Source of the DNA: a bacterium
GTDB lineage: Bacteria; Cyanobacteriota; Vampirovibrionia; Gastranaerophilales; Gastranaerophilaceae
Direction: 5' to 3'
DNA length: 50,427 bases
Assembly (NCBI GenBank): GCA_017433195.1
Contig: JAFRHR010000012.1
Span: 1-50,427, forward strand
Shown: positions 41,548 through 50,385 of the stretch, piece by piece
Layout of the letters: each line of letters opens with the position of its first letter
Position numbering within the stretch: position 1 is the first letter of the stretch
Notes under the pieces: generated by a model
Seen by the model: only the letters and a program-made list of their open reading frames with translations
Databases searched by the model: none
What the model was told of the DNA's origin: nothing
Position numbers and translations under genes: made by a program

Positions 41548-43286
41548 TCTGACTCCTTTAGGATTTATTTTACTACACTTACTTATATAAAACGTAAAAA
41601 TGTAAATTTTTGTCATGTTTTGGGGCTTTTATTAAAAAATTTTTACAATAAAAAAAACAAATAGAATACAAATTGTTAATAGTTCCCTACTTACTGTCAT
41701 TGCGAGAAAAACGAAGTTTTTCGTGGCAATCCAGCATTTTTATTGATTGAATGCGAATTATTGCTCCACGCATCGCAGTCATTCGCTATATTTTACTGTC
41801 GTAAAATTGCCGCGAATTTTTCCACTCCGCCTACGCAAAATTGTATTGGTTTTACTCCACGCTCACAAGGTTTCGCTTTCGGCACTTTGTGCCTGTCCGC
41901 TCAATCTGTTCGCTATCCGGACTCGTTTTACTCCGTCCGTACGTAAAACCAAAAAAAAACTCCTTTCAAAAGCAAGGAGTAAAGTCTTAGATAGGAAGGG
42001 AATTAGGGTAAATTATATGCTCTCTTTATTTAAACGCTTGATTATTTACACATATATAAAGTATATACTTATTATCTAATTTCAGGTTTTGTATTTTTTG
42101 TTACAAAAGTTCACAATTTAATTAAAATACATGTTTTTGTCTTGGATTATTGGCAGTTCACAAACTTACATTCCGTTTTATTTTTGCTATCGCAAAAATG
42201 TCACTTCATCAGTTTGTTCACAGAGACGTGCTGGGTTCCCCTGAAACAAGTTCAGGGTCACACGGCGCACTTGCCAAAATCCGCTGTCTTGGATTATTTC
42301 CGCTCGCAAACTTTAATTCCGTTTAAAAATTATGGACTAAATACGAATTTTGCTCCATGATACGCACGATTGTATTGGTTTTACTTATTTTAAGATTGAA
42401 TGGAGTTTATTGCTCCACACCTTCAAGCCGTTCACTATATTTTGCTTGTGAAACTGGAGTGTTATCGCAAGATAAAAACTCATTCCGCAAAATTGCCGTT
42501 CACTATTTCGGTGCTACTTCGGCGTTCCGTTCGCTCGCGGGAGCAGGAGTTGCTTTGCAACTCATTTCCGCTTTGCTCACTTCAGCCTACCGAAAATTCG
42601 CAATCTTGGATTATTTCCGCTCGCAAACTCTTCACTCTGCTCAAAAATCCTTTCGGATTTTTCCGCTTCGCCGAGTTTTCTCGCATGCACGTTTCACGTA
42701 CGGAAAAATCCGCAAAAAAAACCACTCTTTTGTTTGAGTGGGTTGTTTTCTGCATCCTAATGGTCTCTTTTTAGTGTTTATTATTTCTAGGAGTTTATAT
42801 GATTTCGGGGTAATCGATTTTGCTATTTAGTGTTTCGACTACACTTTAAATCTTACAAGAATTATTATTGCATATCTTTTGTATATTGTCAACAAATTAA
42901 ACCGCATAAAATCAACATTTTCCCGAAATTAGCAATATAGTGTATTTTTGACACTTTACAAAAGTTCATATTCGGGTTTTTATTACATTTCTTTCATCTT
43001 TTTTTACCCCTTAACCCATGATTAATCACTATTTCAGGCTAAAAATATTTAACCTTACACCTCACCCTCGGCAGACTATGTTGCTTACACAACACCCACT
43101 GCCGCACCCTCTCCTTAAAGGAGAGGGAAAAATTTCAATACGAATTTATGAGTATTAGAAATTTGGGTGAGGTATCATCTGCTAAATTTCTTATTATTTA
43201 ACATATAATCTGTTATTCATCCTTATCCCGATGGAAATATTATTGTCTTTATTTTATATTATTGTTTGTAGATGTAAGAGGGTATA
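41548..43286. repeat. Gene-free 1.7-kb repeat patchwork
   Basis: 41697-41733 is an AAAACGAAGTTTTTCGTGGC-type palindrome. 41740-42740 mixes short modules (TACTCCACGCTC, CGCTATCCGGA, GTACGTAAA, TCCGCTCGCAAACT, CACTCTGCTC), some also found near 25.1-25.8 kb. 42140-42283 is a copy of element E2 (second copy 49985-50125, inverted). 42.75-43.05 kb is AT-rich and empty. 43055-43172 is a large GAGGAGAGGG-family copy with GCAACATAGTC-type arms. Long open frames here arise from module composition and do not look like proteins. Confidence 0.75.
42140..42283. repeat. Element E2, copy 1
   Basis: Matches, inverted, the sequence next to tRNA-Pro at 49985-50125. Shared landmarks include GGATTATTGGC, CATCAGTTTGTTCACA, GACGTGCTGGGTTCCCCTGA and TTCAGGGTCACACGGCGCAC. 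Confidence 0.85.
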
Positions 43287-45881
43287 ATGAGAAAATTTTT
43301 ATTATTTTTTACTATATTGTTATTAATAAACTTCACAGGAACATTTTGTTTTGCGCAGGAGTTCAAAACTTATAAATTTGATAATGGTCATACCGTTGTT
43401 TTAAGCGAAGTTAAAAATAACCCGATAGTCATAATTGACACCTGGGTAAAGACAGGCTCGATAAACGAAACAGACAAAAATAACGGCGTTGCACATTTTT
43501 TGGAACATTTGTTTTTTAAAGGAACAACAAAACACCCGACCGGAGATTTTGACAGAATACTTGAGGGCAAAGGCGCAATAACAAATGCAGCAACAAGCAA
43601 AGATTTCACGCATTATTACATTGAAATTCCGTCCGAGTATTTCAATTTGGCATTGGAACTCCATTCAGACATGCTTTTAAACCCGCAAATTCCGAGAAAA
43701 GAGCTTGAAAAAGAGAGAAAAGTCGTAATCGAAGAAATTTCAAAAGATGAAAATTCACCTTCTGAAACTGTTTACGAAAACTTAAACAATATGCTTTATA
43801 CAACTCATCCTTACAAAAGAAAAGTCATAGGAACGAAAAAGGTAATTGAGGGAATAACAAGAGAAGAGATTTTAGATTTTTATAACAGGTATTACAATCC
43901 GTCAAATATGGTAACCGTCATCGTTGGCGACATAAATTCAGACGAAGTCATAGCAAAAGTCAAAGAAAATTTTAAAACTGACGAAAAGAAATCCGCAGCG
44001 TTACCGAAATATGCAAAAGAAAAACAGTTAAGCACACAAAAGAGAAAAGTTATAAATATGAAAACCGAATCAGGTTATATGATGATAGGCTTCAGAGGTG
44101 CAAGTATAAATAACAATGACACTTATCCGCTGGATATTTTGGCAACGATTTTGGGTGACGGAAAAACCTCAATTCTTTATAAATCAATAAAAGATCAAAA
44201 ACACCTTGCATATTCAATAAGTGCGGGAAATTCGTCTTTAAGAGATGACGGAATACTGTATATCAGAGCAAACTTTGAGCCGTCAAACGCAGAAAAACTT
44301 GAAAGGGCAATTTTTGAGGAAATCGACAAAATCAAAACAAACGGAATAACAGAGGAAGACTTGGATTTAGCAAAGAAAATAATCGAACGTGATACCTATT
44401 ACGCAAGAGAATCTATCTCAAATATGGCATCTGAAATAGGTTATACGGTAACTCTCACATCAAACCCGGATTATTATAAAAATTACCTTGATAAAATAAA
44501 TAAAGTAACCGTAAAAGACGTAAAACGTGTTGCAAACAAGTATTTAGACGTAAATAAAAGTGCGGTTTCTATTTGTCTGCCTGAAGAAAAAGAGCAGAAA
44601 GCAGTTACGGACAAAAAAGATTATGCCGTTAAATTAGTTGACGAAGACGGAACATTACAGAAATATCAGCTCGATAACGGCGCAACGCTTATTATTAATA
44701 ACAACAATACAAACGATATTGTTGCAATAGATGTAATTGCAAAGGGCGGAAAATTTTTAGAAAAAATATACGGAACATCAAATATTATGGCAGATACGAT
44801 GTTGCTCGGAACAAAAAAATATACATCCATCGAACTTTCAAAAATCCTTGAAAGTAACGGAATAAAAATTATTCCGGGATCCGCTCCGGATATCTTCACG
44901 GTTTCCGTTCTGACCACAAAAAATCAGGTTCCGCAGACTTTGGAACTTCTGTCGGAAGTATTGAACAATGCAAAATTTGATGACCATGAAATTGAGAAAA
45001 AGAAAACCGAAAAACTTAATCTTATCAAGCAATCAAGAGATGTACCGCTGAATGTTGCATTAGAGGAATACCAGTATTTGATTTATAAAAACTCGGTTTA
45101 TTCAAAATCTCAGAAAATTTTTGAAAAAACCCTGCCAAAAATTCAGAGAAACGACATTGTCGAATACTATAACAAAATTTTCAACCCGAAAAATATAGTT
45201 ATTTCAGTAAACGGAAACGTTGATAAAAAACTCCTTATCAACGAATTTAACGAAATGCTCGGTATAAAAGATACAAAAAAATTCAATTATTCCGATTATA
45301 AAGTTTCTGAACTCACCGAAAAAAATACCTCCGTTAAACATATAAAAGACTTAAAAACGGCATGGATACTTTTGGGCTGGAGAACATGCGGACTTACAAA
45401 TACAAAAGACGATGTTGTTTTACAGATAATTGACACAATTTTGGGCTCAGGCATGAGTTCAAGACTCTTTCAGAATATCAGAGATCAGGAAGGTCTTGCT
45501 TACCAGATAGGCTCAGGCTATTCGGCAAACGTACTTTCGGGTGCTTTTACGGTTTATATCGGAACAAACCCTATTAATACCGAAAAAGCGAAAAACAAAA
45601 TGCTCGCAGAAGTTTTCAGACTTAAAAACGAATTTGTAACCGAAAAAGAACTTCAAAGTGCAAAAGAAAAACTGCTCGGAGAATATGTAATTTCTCTTGA
45701 AACAAATTCCAAAAAAGCCGGAACAATAGGAAGTTTTGAGGCTTTGGGCAGAGGGTTTAAGTTTGATAAACAGTATAAGGAACTCATAAAATCGGTTACA
45801 CCATCTGATATTATTGAAGTTGCAAACAAATACTTCAACGATATTTACGTTATGTCAGTTGTTGATTTGGGAGGAAACTAA
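43287..45881 (+). CDS. M16 zinc metallopeptidase, two-domain, exported
   Basis: 864 residues with a signal peptide (MRKFLLFFTILLLINFTGTF, cut near CFAQ). Residues about 25-440 form the active half, with the inverted motif HFLEH (H70, E73, H74) and distal Glu in VVIEEISKDENSPSE. Residues about 455-860 form the second half, homologous but without HxxEH. This is the pitrilysin/PqqL arrangement that cups peptides in a chamber. Probably periplasmic. Its stop overlaps the rsmE start (TAATG), giving an M16-rsmE-cca operon. Confidence 0.92.
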   Translation: MRKFLLFFTILLLINFTGTFCFAQEFKTYKFDNGHTVVLSEVKNNPIVIIDTWVKTGSINETDKNNGVAHFLEHLFFKGTTKHPTGDFDRILEGKGAITNAATSKDFTHYYIEIPSEYFNLALELHSDMLLNPQIPRKELEKERKVVIEEISKDENSPSETVYENLNNMLYTTHPYKRKVIGTKKVIEGITREEILDFYNRYYNPSNMVTVIVGDINSDEVIAKVKENFKTDEKKSAALPKYAKEKQLSTQKRKVINMKTESGYMMIGFRGASINNNDTYPLDILATILGDGKTSILYKSIKDQKHLAYSISAGNSSLRDDGILYIRANFEPSNAEKLERAIFEEIDKIKTNGITEEDLDLAKKIIERDTYYARESISNMASEIGYTVTLTSNPDYYKNYLDKINKVTVKDVKRVANKYLDVNKSAVSICLPEEKEQKAVTDKKDYAVKLVDEDGTLQKYQLDNGATLIINNNNTNDIVAIDVIAKGGKFLEKIYGTSNIMADTMLLGTKKYTSIELSKILESNGIKIIPGSAPDIFTVSVLTTKNQVPQTLELLSEVLNNAKFDDHEIEKKKTEKLNLIKQSRDVPLNVALEEYQYLIYKNSVYSKSQKIFEKTLPKIQRNDIVEYYNKIFNPKNIVISVNGNVDKKLLINEFNEMLGIKDTKKFNYSDYKVSELTEKNTSVKHIKDLKTAWILLGWRTCGLTNTKDDVVLQIIDTILGSGMSSRLFQNIRDQEGLAYQIGSGYSANVLSGAFTVYIGTNPINTEKAKNKMLAEVFRLKNEFVTEKELQSAKEKLLGEYVISLETNSKKAGTIGSFEALGRGFKFDKQYKELIKSVTPSDIIEVANKYFNDIYVMSVVDLGGN

Positions 45882-46612
45882 TGCCTCACTTTTTTATAAA
45901 ATCTGAAAACGTAAAAGATGATACTGCAATAATAAACGATACCGAAACATATAAACACCTTGTAAAATCAAGACGCAGTAAAACAGGCGAAAACATTCTG
46001 CTAATTGATGAAAATCAAATTCAGTATGAAACGGTTTTAAAGGAAATTAATTCTGATAATTTGGTTTTTAAAATCGAAAAACAGTATAAATCAAAAAGGA
46101 AACTGGAATTTGATTTAATTCTTGCGCAGAGCCCTTTGAGGAGCGATGCACAGAGCCTTGTTATTGAAAAGGCAACAGAACTTGGGGTAAGTGAAGTTTA
46201 TCCCGTTTATACAGACAATTGTGCCGTCAATAAAGAGGCAATTCACGGCAAAATCGAACGCTGGCAGAAAATTATGTTCGAGGCATCAAAACAGTGTGAA
46301 AGAGCAGATATTCCGACCTGCCGTGACGTTTCCGATTTAAAAACAGTTTTAGATTTAAAAGTTGATAAAATTCTTGCGTTTTGCGAGAGAAATACCGATT
46401 TAACTCTGAATAATTATTTATCAAAAAACCCGATACAAAAAAATGAAAAAGTTTTGGTTATAATAGGACCAGAGGGTGGTTTTTCAAAGGAAGAATTTAA
46501 TCTGTTCAGAAAAAAACAAATTCCTATGATTACTCTCGGAGACCTGATTTTAAAGGCGGAAACGGCGGTAACCGTTGCGCTCGGGAATATAATCTATGAA
46601 TTTACAAAATGA
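45881..46612 (+). CDS. rsmE: 16S rRNA (uracil1498-N3)-methyltransferase
   Basis: 243 residues of the SPOUT class. An N-terminal PUA-like domain (MPHFFIKSENVKDD, HLVKSRRSKTGENILLID) is followed by LILAQSPLRSDAQSLVIEKATELG and the trefoil-knot AdoMet site VLVIIGPEGGFSKEEFNLF, then ITLGDLILKAETAVTVAL. It methylates U1498 of 16S rRNA. Starts one base inside the upstream stop codon and overlaps cca by 17 bp. Confidence 0.95.
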   Translation: MPHFFIKSENVKDDTAIINDTETYKHLVKSRRSKTGENILLIDENQIQYETVLKEINSDNLVFKIEKQYKSKRKLEFDLILAQSPLRSDAQSLVIEKATELGVSEVYPVYTDNCAVNKEAIHGKIERWQKIMFEASKQCERADIPTCRDVSDLKTVLDLKVDKILAFCERNTDLTLNNYLSKNPIQKNEKVLVIIGPEGGFSKEEFNLFRKKQIPMITLGDLILKAETAVTVALGNIIYEFTK

Positions 46613-47993
46613 TGAAATTATAAATAATTTAAAATCGCTCGGTGAAAAAATTTATCTTGTCGGCGGTACGATTCGTGATTTTTATATTAATCCCGAAAAA
46701 ATCAGCCGCGACAAAGATATAATTGTAACTTCTTGCCCTGCAATTGATTTTGCAAAAAAATTAGAAACCGCTTTTAAAGGCACTTTAATTACACTTGACG
46801 AAGAAAACAAAATTTACAGATTTATATTTGAAGATAAAATCAATTACGTTGATATAACCTCGCCTGTCGGAGATTCGCTCAACGAGGACTTATCAAGACG
46901 AGACTTTACGATAAATGCAATTGCGCTCGATTTATCGAATAATGAAATAATCGATTTGTTCAACGGAATTGAGGATATAAAAAACGGAAAAATCAGACAT
47001 ATTTCCGAAAAGAATTTTACGGACGATAGTTTAAGACTATTAAGAGCATTCAGATTTCAGGCTTTGACGGAGTTTGATATTGATAATGAGACAACGGAAT
47101 TAATCAAAAAACATTCAAAACTGATTTCTAAGCCTGCAAAAGAAAGAATAAATTATGAAATTCTTAAAATGTTCGGGGGAAAATATACTGATAAAGCCAT
47201 TCTTAATGCAGATAAAACGGGTTTAATCGATATAATTTTTCCTGCTATGCAGGATGTAAAAAAAGTGCCGAAAAACTCACATCACCACTTGGATTTGTTT
47301 AATCATTCGGTTGAAACAGTTAGACAGGTGCAGATTTTGTATGAAAATTCTTCTCCTGAGGTTAAGGAACATTTGGAAAGAGTTGATTTTGGCGGAAATA
47401 CAAGACTTGCACATTTGAAATTGTCGGCATTTCTGCACGATATCGGAAAATTTTCGACATGGACAATTGACGATACGGGCAGACACAGATTTATTATGCA
47501 TGACGAGGTCGGAGAAAAGTTAGCAAAAGAGTTTTTGAAAGAAAATAAATACTCCAAAAAACAGATTGAGTACGTTTCGGAAATGGTTAAAAAACACATT
47601 TATCCGACTGCTATCTCGATGGGTGCCGTAACGGATAACGGCATAAATTACAAATCTTATATGAAATATATAAGGAAAATGGGTGATAATTCGATAGATG
47701 CGATAATTTTGGCGAAAGCTGACAGACTGTCAGCACAAGGCCCTGAGATTACGGAAGAAATAACAAAACACAATTTGGAATGTTTAGACAATTTGCTGAA
47801 TTACTATTTGTCAGTCAAAGATACACTTACACCGCTTCCGAAACTTCTGACAGGTGATGAGATAATGGAACTACTGAATATTAAGCCGTCAAGAAAGTTA
47901 GGGGAAATAATTTCAAAAATGGAAGAGGCGCAGATTTCGGGTGATATTACCTCAAAAGAAGACGCCGTAAACTTCGTTTCAGCATTTAAATAG
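46596..47993 (+). CDS. cca: CCA-adding tRNA nucleotidyltransferase with HD domain
   Basis: 465 residues. The class II nucleotidyltransferase head has YLVGGTIRDF (about 21-30), the metal site DKDIIV and RRDFTINAIAL, then RLLRAFRFQ and the RNA-binding neck. An HD domain follows (HHLDLFNHSVETV, LHDIGKFSTW, HDEVGE). It adds or repairs CCA at tRNA 3' ends. This is needed here because tRNA-Pro at 50200 lacks an encoded CCA, although tRNA-His has one. Poly(A) polymerase is an alternative label for this family. Overlaps rsmE by 17 bp. Confidence 0.9.
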   Translation: MNLQNDEIINNLKSLGEKIYLVGGTIRDFYINPEKISRDKDIIVTSCPAIDFAKKLETAFKGTLITLDEENKIYRFIFEDKINYVDITSPVGDSLNEDLSRRDFTINAIALDLSNNEIIDLFNGIEDIKNGKIRHISEKNFTDDSLRLLRAFRFQALTEFDIDNETTELIKKHSKLISKPAKERINYEILKMFGGKYTDKAILNADKTGLIDIIFPAMQDVKKVPKNSHHHLDLFNHSVETVRQVQILYENSSPEVKEHLERVDFGGNTRLAHLKLSAFLHDIGKFSTWTIDDTGRHRFIMHDEVGEKLAKEFLKENKYSKKQIEYVSEMVKKHIYPTAISMGAVTDNGINYKSYMKYIRKMGDNSIDAIILAKADRLSAQGPEITEEITKHNLECLDNLLNYYLSVKDTLTPLPKLLTGDEIMELLNIKPSRKLGEIISKMEEAQISGDITSKEDAVNFVSAFK

Positions 47994-47994
47994 T

Positions 47995-48082
47995 TCTCCC
48001 TCGCCTAACAGGAGAGGGCAGGGGTGAGGTGTCAATCATTCCATCACTAATCAGGGAGGGATAGGGTGAGGTATCAATCCTT
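47995..48082. repeat. GAGGAGAGGG-family dispersed repeats, two tandem copies
   Basis: CTCCCTCGCCTAACAGGAGAGGG and ATCACTAATCAGGGAGGGAT units, each followed by a GGTGAGG tail and TCAATC. Confidence 0.85.
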
Positions 48083-48141
48083 TTTAATTTACCCCTGTCC
48101 ATGCTAATATAGTTTTATGGAATAAGAAGAAGGGGTTTAAT

Positions 48142-48534
48142 ATGAGTGAAAAATCGGAGAGAGCGGTTGAATTATTCAGATCGGGATATAATTGTGCACA
48201 GGCGGTTTTGGCAGTATTTTGCGAAGAACTTGGAATGGATATGGAAACTGCGATGAAGGTTTCGGCGTCATTTGGCGGCGGAATGGGAAGAATGAAAGAG
48301 GTCTGCGGAACAGTTAGTGCAATGTTCATGGCAGCAGGACTCGCTTATGCAAAACAGGGAAATAATGCGGAACAGTACAAGATTGTACAGGAATTGGCGC
48401 AGAAGTTTAAGGATAAAAATGAGACTATAATTTGCAGGGATTTAGCAAGAACACCATGCCCGAACCTTGTAAAAGATTCCGTAGAGATATTTGAGGAATA
48501 CCTCAAAACCCACACACCAATAACAGCGGTATAA
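48142..48534 (+). CDS. C_GCAxxG_C_C family redox protein
   Basis: 130 residues with the full cysteine series of this family: SGYNCAQAV (C18), FGGGMGRMKEVCGTVSAMFM, then ICRDLARTPCPNLV. The conserved cysteines suggest metal or disulfide redox chemistry; many homologues lie near thioredoxin-like or corrinoid proteins. No partner adjoins here. GAAGGGG lies 9 nt before the ATG. Biological role of the family is not established. Confidence 0.88.
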   Translation: MSEKSERAVELFRSGYNCAQAVLAVFCEELGMDMETAMKVSASFGGGMGRMKEVCGTVSAMFMAAGLAYAKQGNNAEQYKIVQELAQKFKDKNETIICRDLARTPCPNLVKDSVEIFEEYLKTHTPITAV

Positions 48535-48552
48535 TAATTAAAAATCATAACA

Positions 48553-48663
48553 TTGAAAAAAGTCTTTGATAAAATCAAAGAACAGTTACTGAAAGAGTGT
48601 CTGGAAATAAAACGCAAAGCACAGGAAGAAGCTGAAAAAATAAAACTTTCACAAAATCAGTAG
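48553..48663 (+). CDS. Very small helical protein or gene fragment (36 aa, TTG start)
   Basis: TTG at 48553 opens a frame KKVFDKIKEQLLKECLEIKR followed by KAQEEAEKIKLSQNQ, strongly amphipathic and coding-like. There is no clear ribosome binding site, so it may be a remnant. It is too short to classify. Confidence 0.3.
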   Translation: MKKVFDKIKEQLLKECLEIKRKAQEEAEKIKLSQNQ

Positions 48664-48689
48664 TTATTCAAAAACCATTTTGATGTAAA

Positions 48690-49247
48690 TTAATGAATTG
48701 AATTATGGTCTGACATTTCAATATACATCAAATTTTCAAGACAGTTATTAAACCCGTTATTATCAATATGATGCACCGGTTGTCGTTTATCCTGATTATC
48801 TTTTAAATTTTTCGGCTCATTTTCATTGCCTTCAAGTACAAAGGTTCTTAACACCATTCTGTAAACTTCTTCAAACAGAGGATAATTTTTTATTCTCAAA
48901 TCTTCTTTTCCGCTATATTCATATTGCTCAGCAAATTCCCAATCCCGACCTTTTAGTTTAATCTGTACTCTGCCTTTATTACTTACTTTTACAACTTCAA
49001 TTTCGCTGTATTTTGAATATCTTTCTAAAGGTTGTACCTCTTTTAAAAATTTTTCAGGATATTTCTCCCATTTTTCATTTGGTAATATCGGAGTTTCATA
49101 ATCGAAAGAATACGATTTTTTTATTCGGTCTCTTTTTGAAATTTTAGGAACTTTTTGCAAATTTGTTTTTAAGCGTAAAATTAAATCTTCCGTTAATTTT
49201 TCATATTCTTCAGTTTTTCCGTTAAGGTTTATTTCATATTTTTTCAT
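48690..49247 (-). CDS. HNH endonuclease, NUMOD4-like (185 aa)
   Basis: An N-terminal charged helical part is followed by EKWEKYPEKF ... VKVSNKGRVQIKLKG (NUMOD4-like, about 58-97). The C-terminal HNH motif is VHHIDNNGFNNCLENLMYIE (about 156-175). Such free-standing HNH enzymes are often homing endonucleases. It is next to a second HNH gene on the same strand with a 37-bp gap, after a T/C-rich gap containing repeated TTTACCCCC. No host intron is recognisable. Confidence 0.85.
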   Translation of the reverse strand: MKKYEINLNGKTEEYEKLTEDLILRLKTNLQKVPKISKRDRIKKSYSFDYETPILPNEKWEKYPEKFLKEVQPLERYSKYSEIEVVKVSNKGRVQIKLKGRDWEFAEQYEYSGKEDLRIKNYPLFEEVYRMVLRTFVLEGNENEPKNLKDNQDKRQPVHHIDNNGFNNCLENLMYIEMSDHNSIH

Positions 49248-49284
49248 TTTTTAAAAATTTACCCCTTTACCCCCTATTTACCCT

Positions 49285-49827
49285 CTATTTACCCCCGACT
49301 TCAAAGCCGTGGACATAAGAGTGTTCGTCTTTATCTAATAATACCAGATTTTCTTCCGTATTGTAATACCCGTCATTTGTTATGTGGTGAACGTGGAATC
49401 CGTCACCTTCTTGTTTTCCCAAAAATGTATATGCAACAAAGTTATAGACATAGTCGTGCCTCAGATTTTCATCTGCCAAAGTTACATATTGAGTTTTTTC
49501 GTCTTTTTGTTTCTGGATAACGCCTTTGTACTTAATTCGTCCTAAGTTACTTACAGTGTAGTCGTTATCGAGCGGAAATTCTTTCCATATTTCGCCATTC
49601 AGATTATGATTACTGTAATTAAAAGACGGCGAAACACTTTTTCTTGTTTCCGTATCGATGAAAAAAGGCTGATAATTATTTAATTTTTCTTTGAGTTCGT
49701 CAAGCCATTTAAACATTCCGTTTTTATACATTAAAATCATTTCCTGTTTGTCGCTTTCATGTTCAAAATGTATTGAATTATTTATCATTTCTTCAAACTG
49801 TTTTAGAGTGTAGGTCGGTCTGTTCAT
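49285..49827 (-). CDS. HNH endonuclease with NUMOD4 (180 aa)
   Basis: The NUMOD4 motif GEIWKEFPLDNDYTVSNLGR (about 96-115) and HNH motif FHVHHITNDGYYNTEENLVL (about 145-164) are clear. Residues 1-85 are a helical, Gln/Lys-rich head unlike that of the neighbour. AAGGAGATTAAAC precedes the ATG. It and the 185-aa gene share only the NUMOD4-HNH part, so they are diverged relatives rather than a recent duplication. Probably a mobile homing endonuclease pair. Confidence 0.88.
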   Translation of the reverse strand: MNRPTYTLKQFEEMINNSIHFEHESDKQEMILMYKNGMFKWLDELKEKLNNYQPFFIDTETRKSVSPSFNYSNHNLNGEIWKEFPLDNDYTVSNLGRIKYKGVIQKQKDEKTQYVTLADENLRHDYVYNFVAYTFLGKQEGDGFHVHHITNDGYYNTEENLVLLDKDEHSYVHGFEVGGK

Positions 49828-49916
49828 AGTTTAATCTCCTTTTTGCTATGTTTTGATAATAACCGACAAACACGTCAACTTCGGACGGTGTAAATATATA
49901 AATTTATAAAATTTAA

Positions 49917-49946
49917 GAGGGGCTTTTGATTTCATCAAAAGCCCCT
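49917..49946. terminator. GC-rich hairpin between HNH genes and tRNA-Pro
   Basis: GGGGCTTTTGAT / ATCAAAAGCCCC with a 3-nt loop. It abuts the distal copy of the tRNA-Pro 3' end, in the place where a tRNA terminator would be expected, but T tails are poor. Confidence 0.5.
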
Positions 49947-49950
49947 TAAA

Positions 49951-49973
49951 GCAGCAAAAAATCGGAACGACAG
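49951..49973. repeat. Duplicated tRNA-Pro 3' end (att-like direct repeat, distal copy)
   Basis: 23 bp identical to 50189-50211, ending ATCGGAACGACAG. The proximal copy is the acceptor/T-stem end of tRNA-Pro plus its 3' flank. Offset 238 bp. Confidence 0.92.
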
Positions 49974-50188
49974 TCGGATTTTGTGTAGTGCGCCGTGTGA
50001 CCCTGAACTTGTTTCAGGGGAACCCAGCACGTCCTTGTGAACAAACTGATGGAGTGTTACTTTTGCGGTTGCAAAAGTAAAACGAAATGGAAGTTTGTGA
50101 ACCGCCAATAATCCAAGATGCAATTTTGGTGAGCGTGGAGCAAATTCAAGACATGAACCTTAGGTTCAACATGGAGACCGATTTTTGC
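49974..50188. repeat. Element E2, copy 2, inserted behind tRNA-Pro
   Basis: Lies between the two copies of the tRNA-Pro 3' end. 49985-50125 matches the patchwork at 42140-42283 inverted. The rest includes GAGCGTGGAGCAAATTCAAG (shared with 25674-25693) and the palindrome TGAACCTTAGGTTCA. I see no gene in it. Confidence 0.85.
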
Positions 50189-50199
50189 GCAGCAAAAAA

Positions 50200-50273
50200 T
50201 CGGAACGACAGGATTTGAACCTGCGACCCCTACCACCCCAAGGTAGTACGCTACCAAGCTGCGCCACGTCCCG
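50200..50273 (-). tRNA. tRNA-Pro (GGG), CCA not encoded
   Basis: Minus-strand cloverleaf: acceptor CGGGACG/CGTTCCG with one G-T pair and discriminator A, D-arm GCAGCTTGGTAGC, anticodon stem CTACC/GGTAG with loop TTGGGGT (GGG), and T-arm GCAGG-TTCAAAT-CCTGT. No CCA follows. Confidence 0.95.
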
Positions 50274-50317
50274 ATTTTTGTTTTATATTTAATTGTCAAA
50301 TTTTGTTTAAATCGAAA

Positions 50318-50385
50318 TACGCTACCAGACCTCTCACAAAACCTGACATTTAGTCAGCTTTTGCTCGGCAGAGTGCCACGTCCCG
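50318..50385 (-). pseudogene. Truncated tRNA-Pro 5' copy with a palindromic insert in the D-arm
   Basis: Minus strand repeats tRNA-Pro from CGGGACGTGGC, skips GCAGCT, has 47 nt of foreign sequence (50328-50374), resumes TGGTAGCGTA and then departs. The upstream flank (TTTAAACAAAATTTG) is also shared with the intact gene, so the promoter region was copied too. Confidence 0.8.
50328..50375. repeat. Short palindromic unit in the tRNA-Pro fragment
   Basis: CCTCTCACAAAAC, a variable hairpin CTGACATTTAGTCAG, then TTTTGCTCGGCAGAGTG. The same ends, with a different central palindrome, occur inverted at 22566-22611. Confidence 0.8.

Noticed and set aside
41743..42774. Several overlapping open frames of 63-126 codons on the plus strand
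   Set aside because: They overlap each other in different frames, follow repeat modules shared with other gaps, and have no start signals or domain-like sequence.
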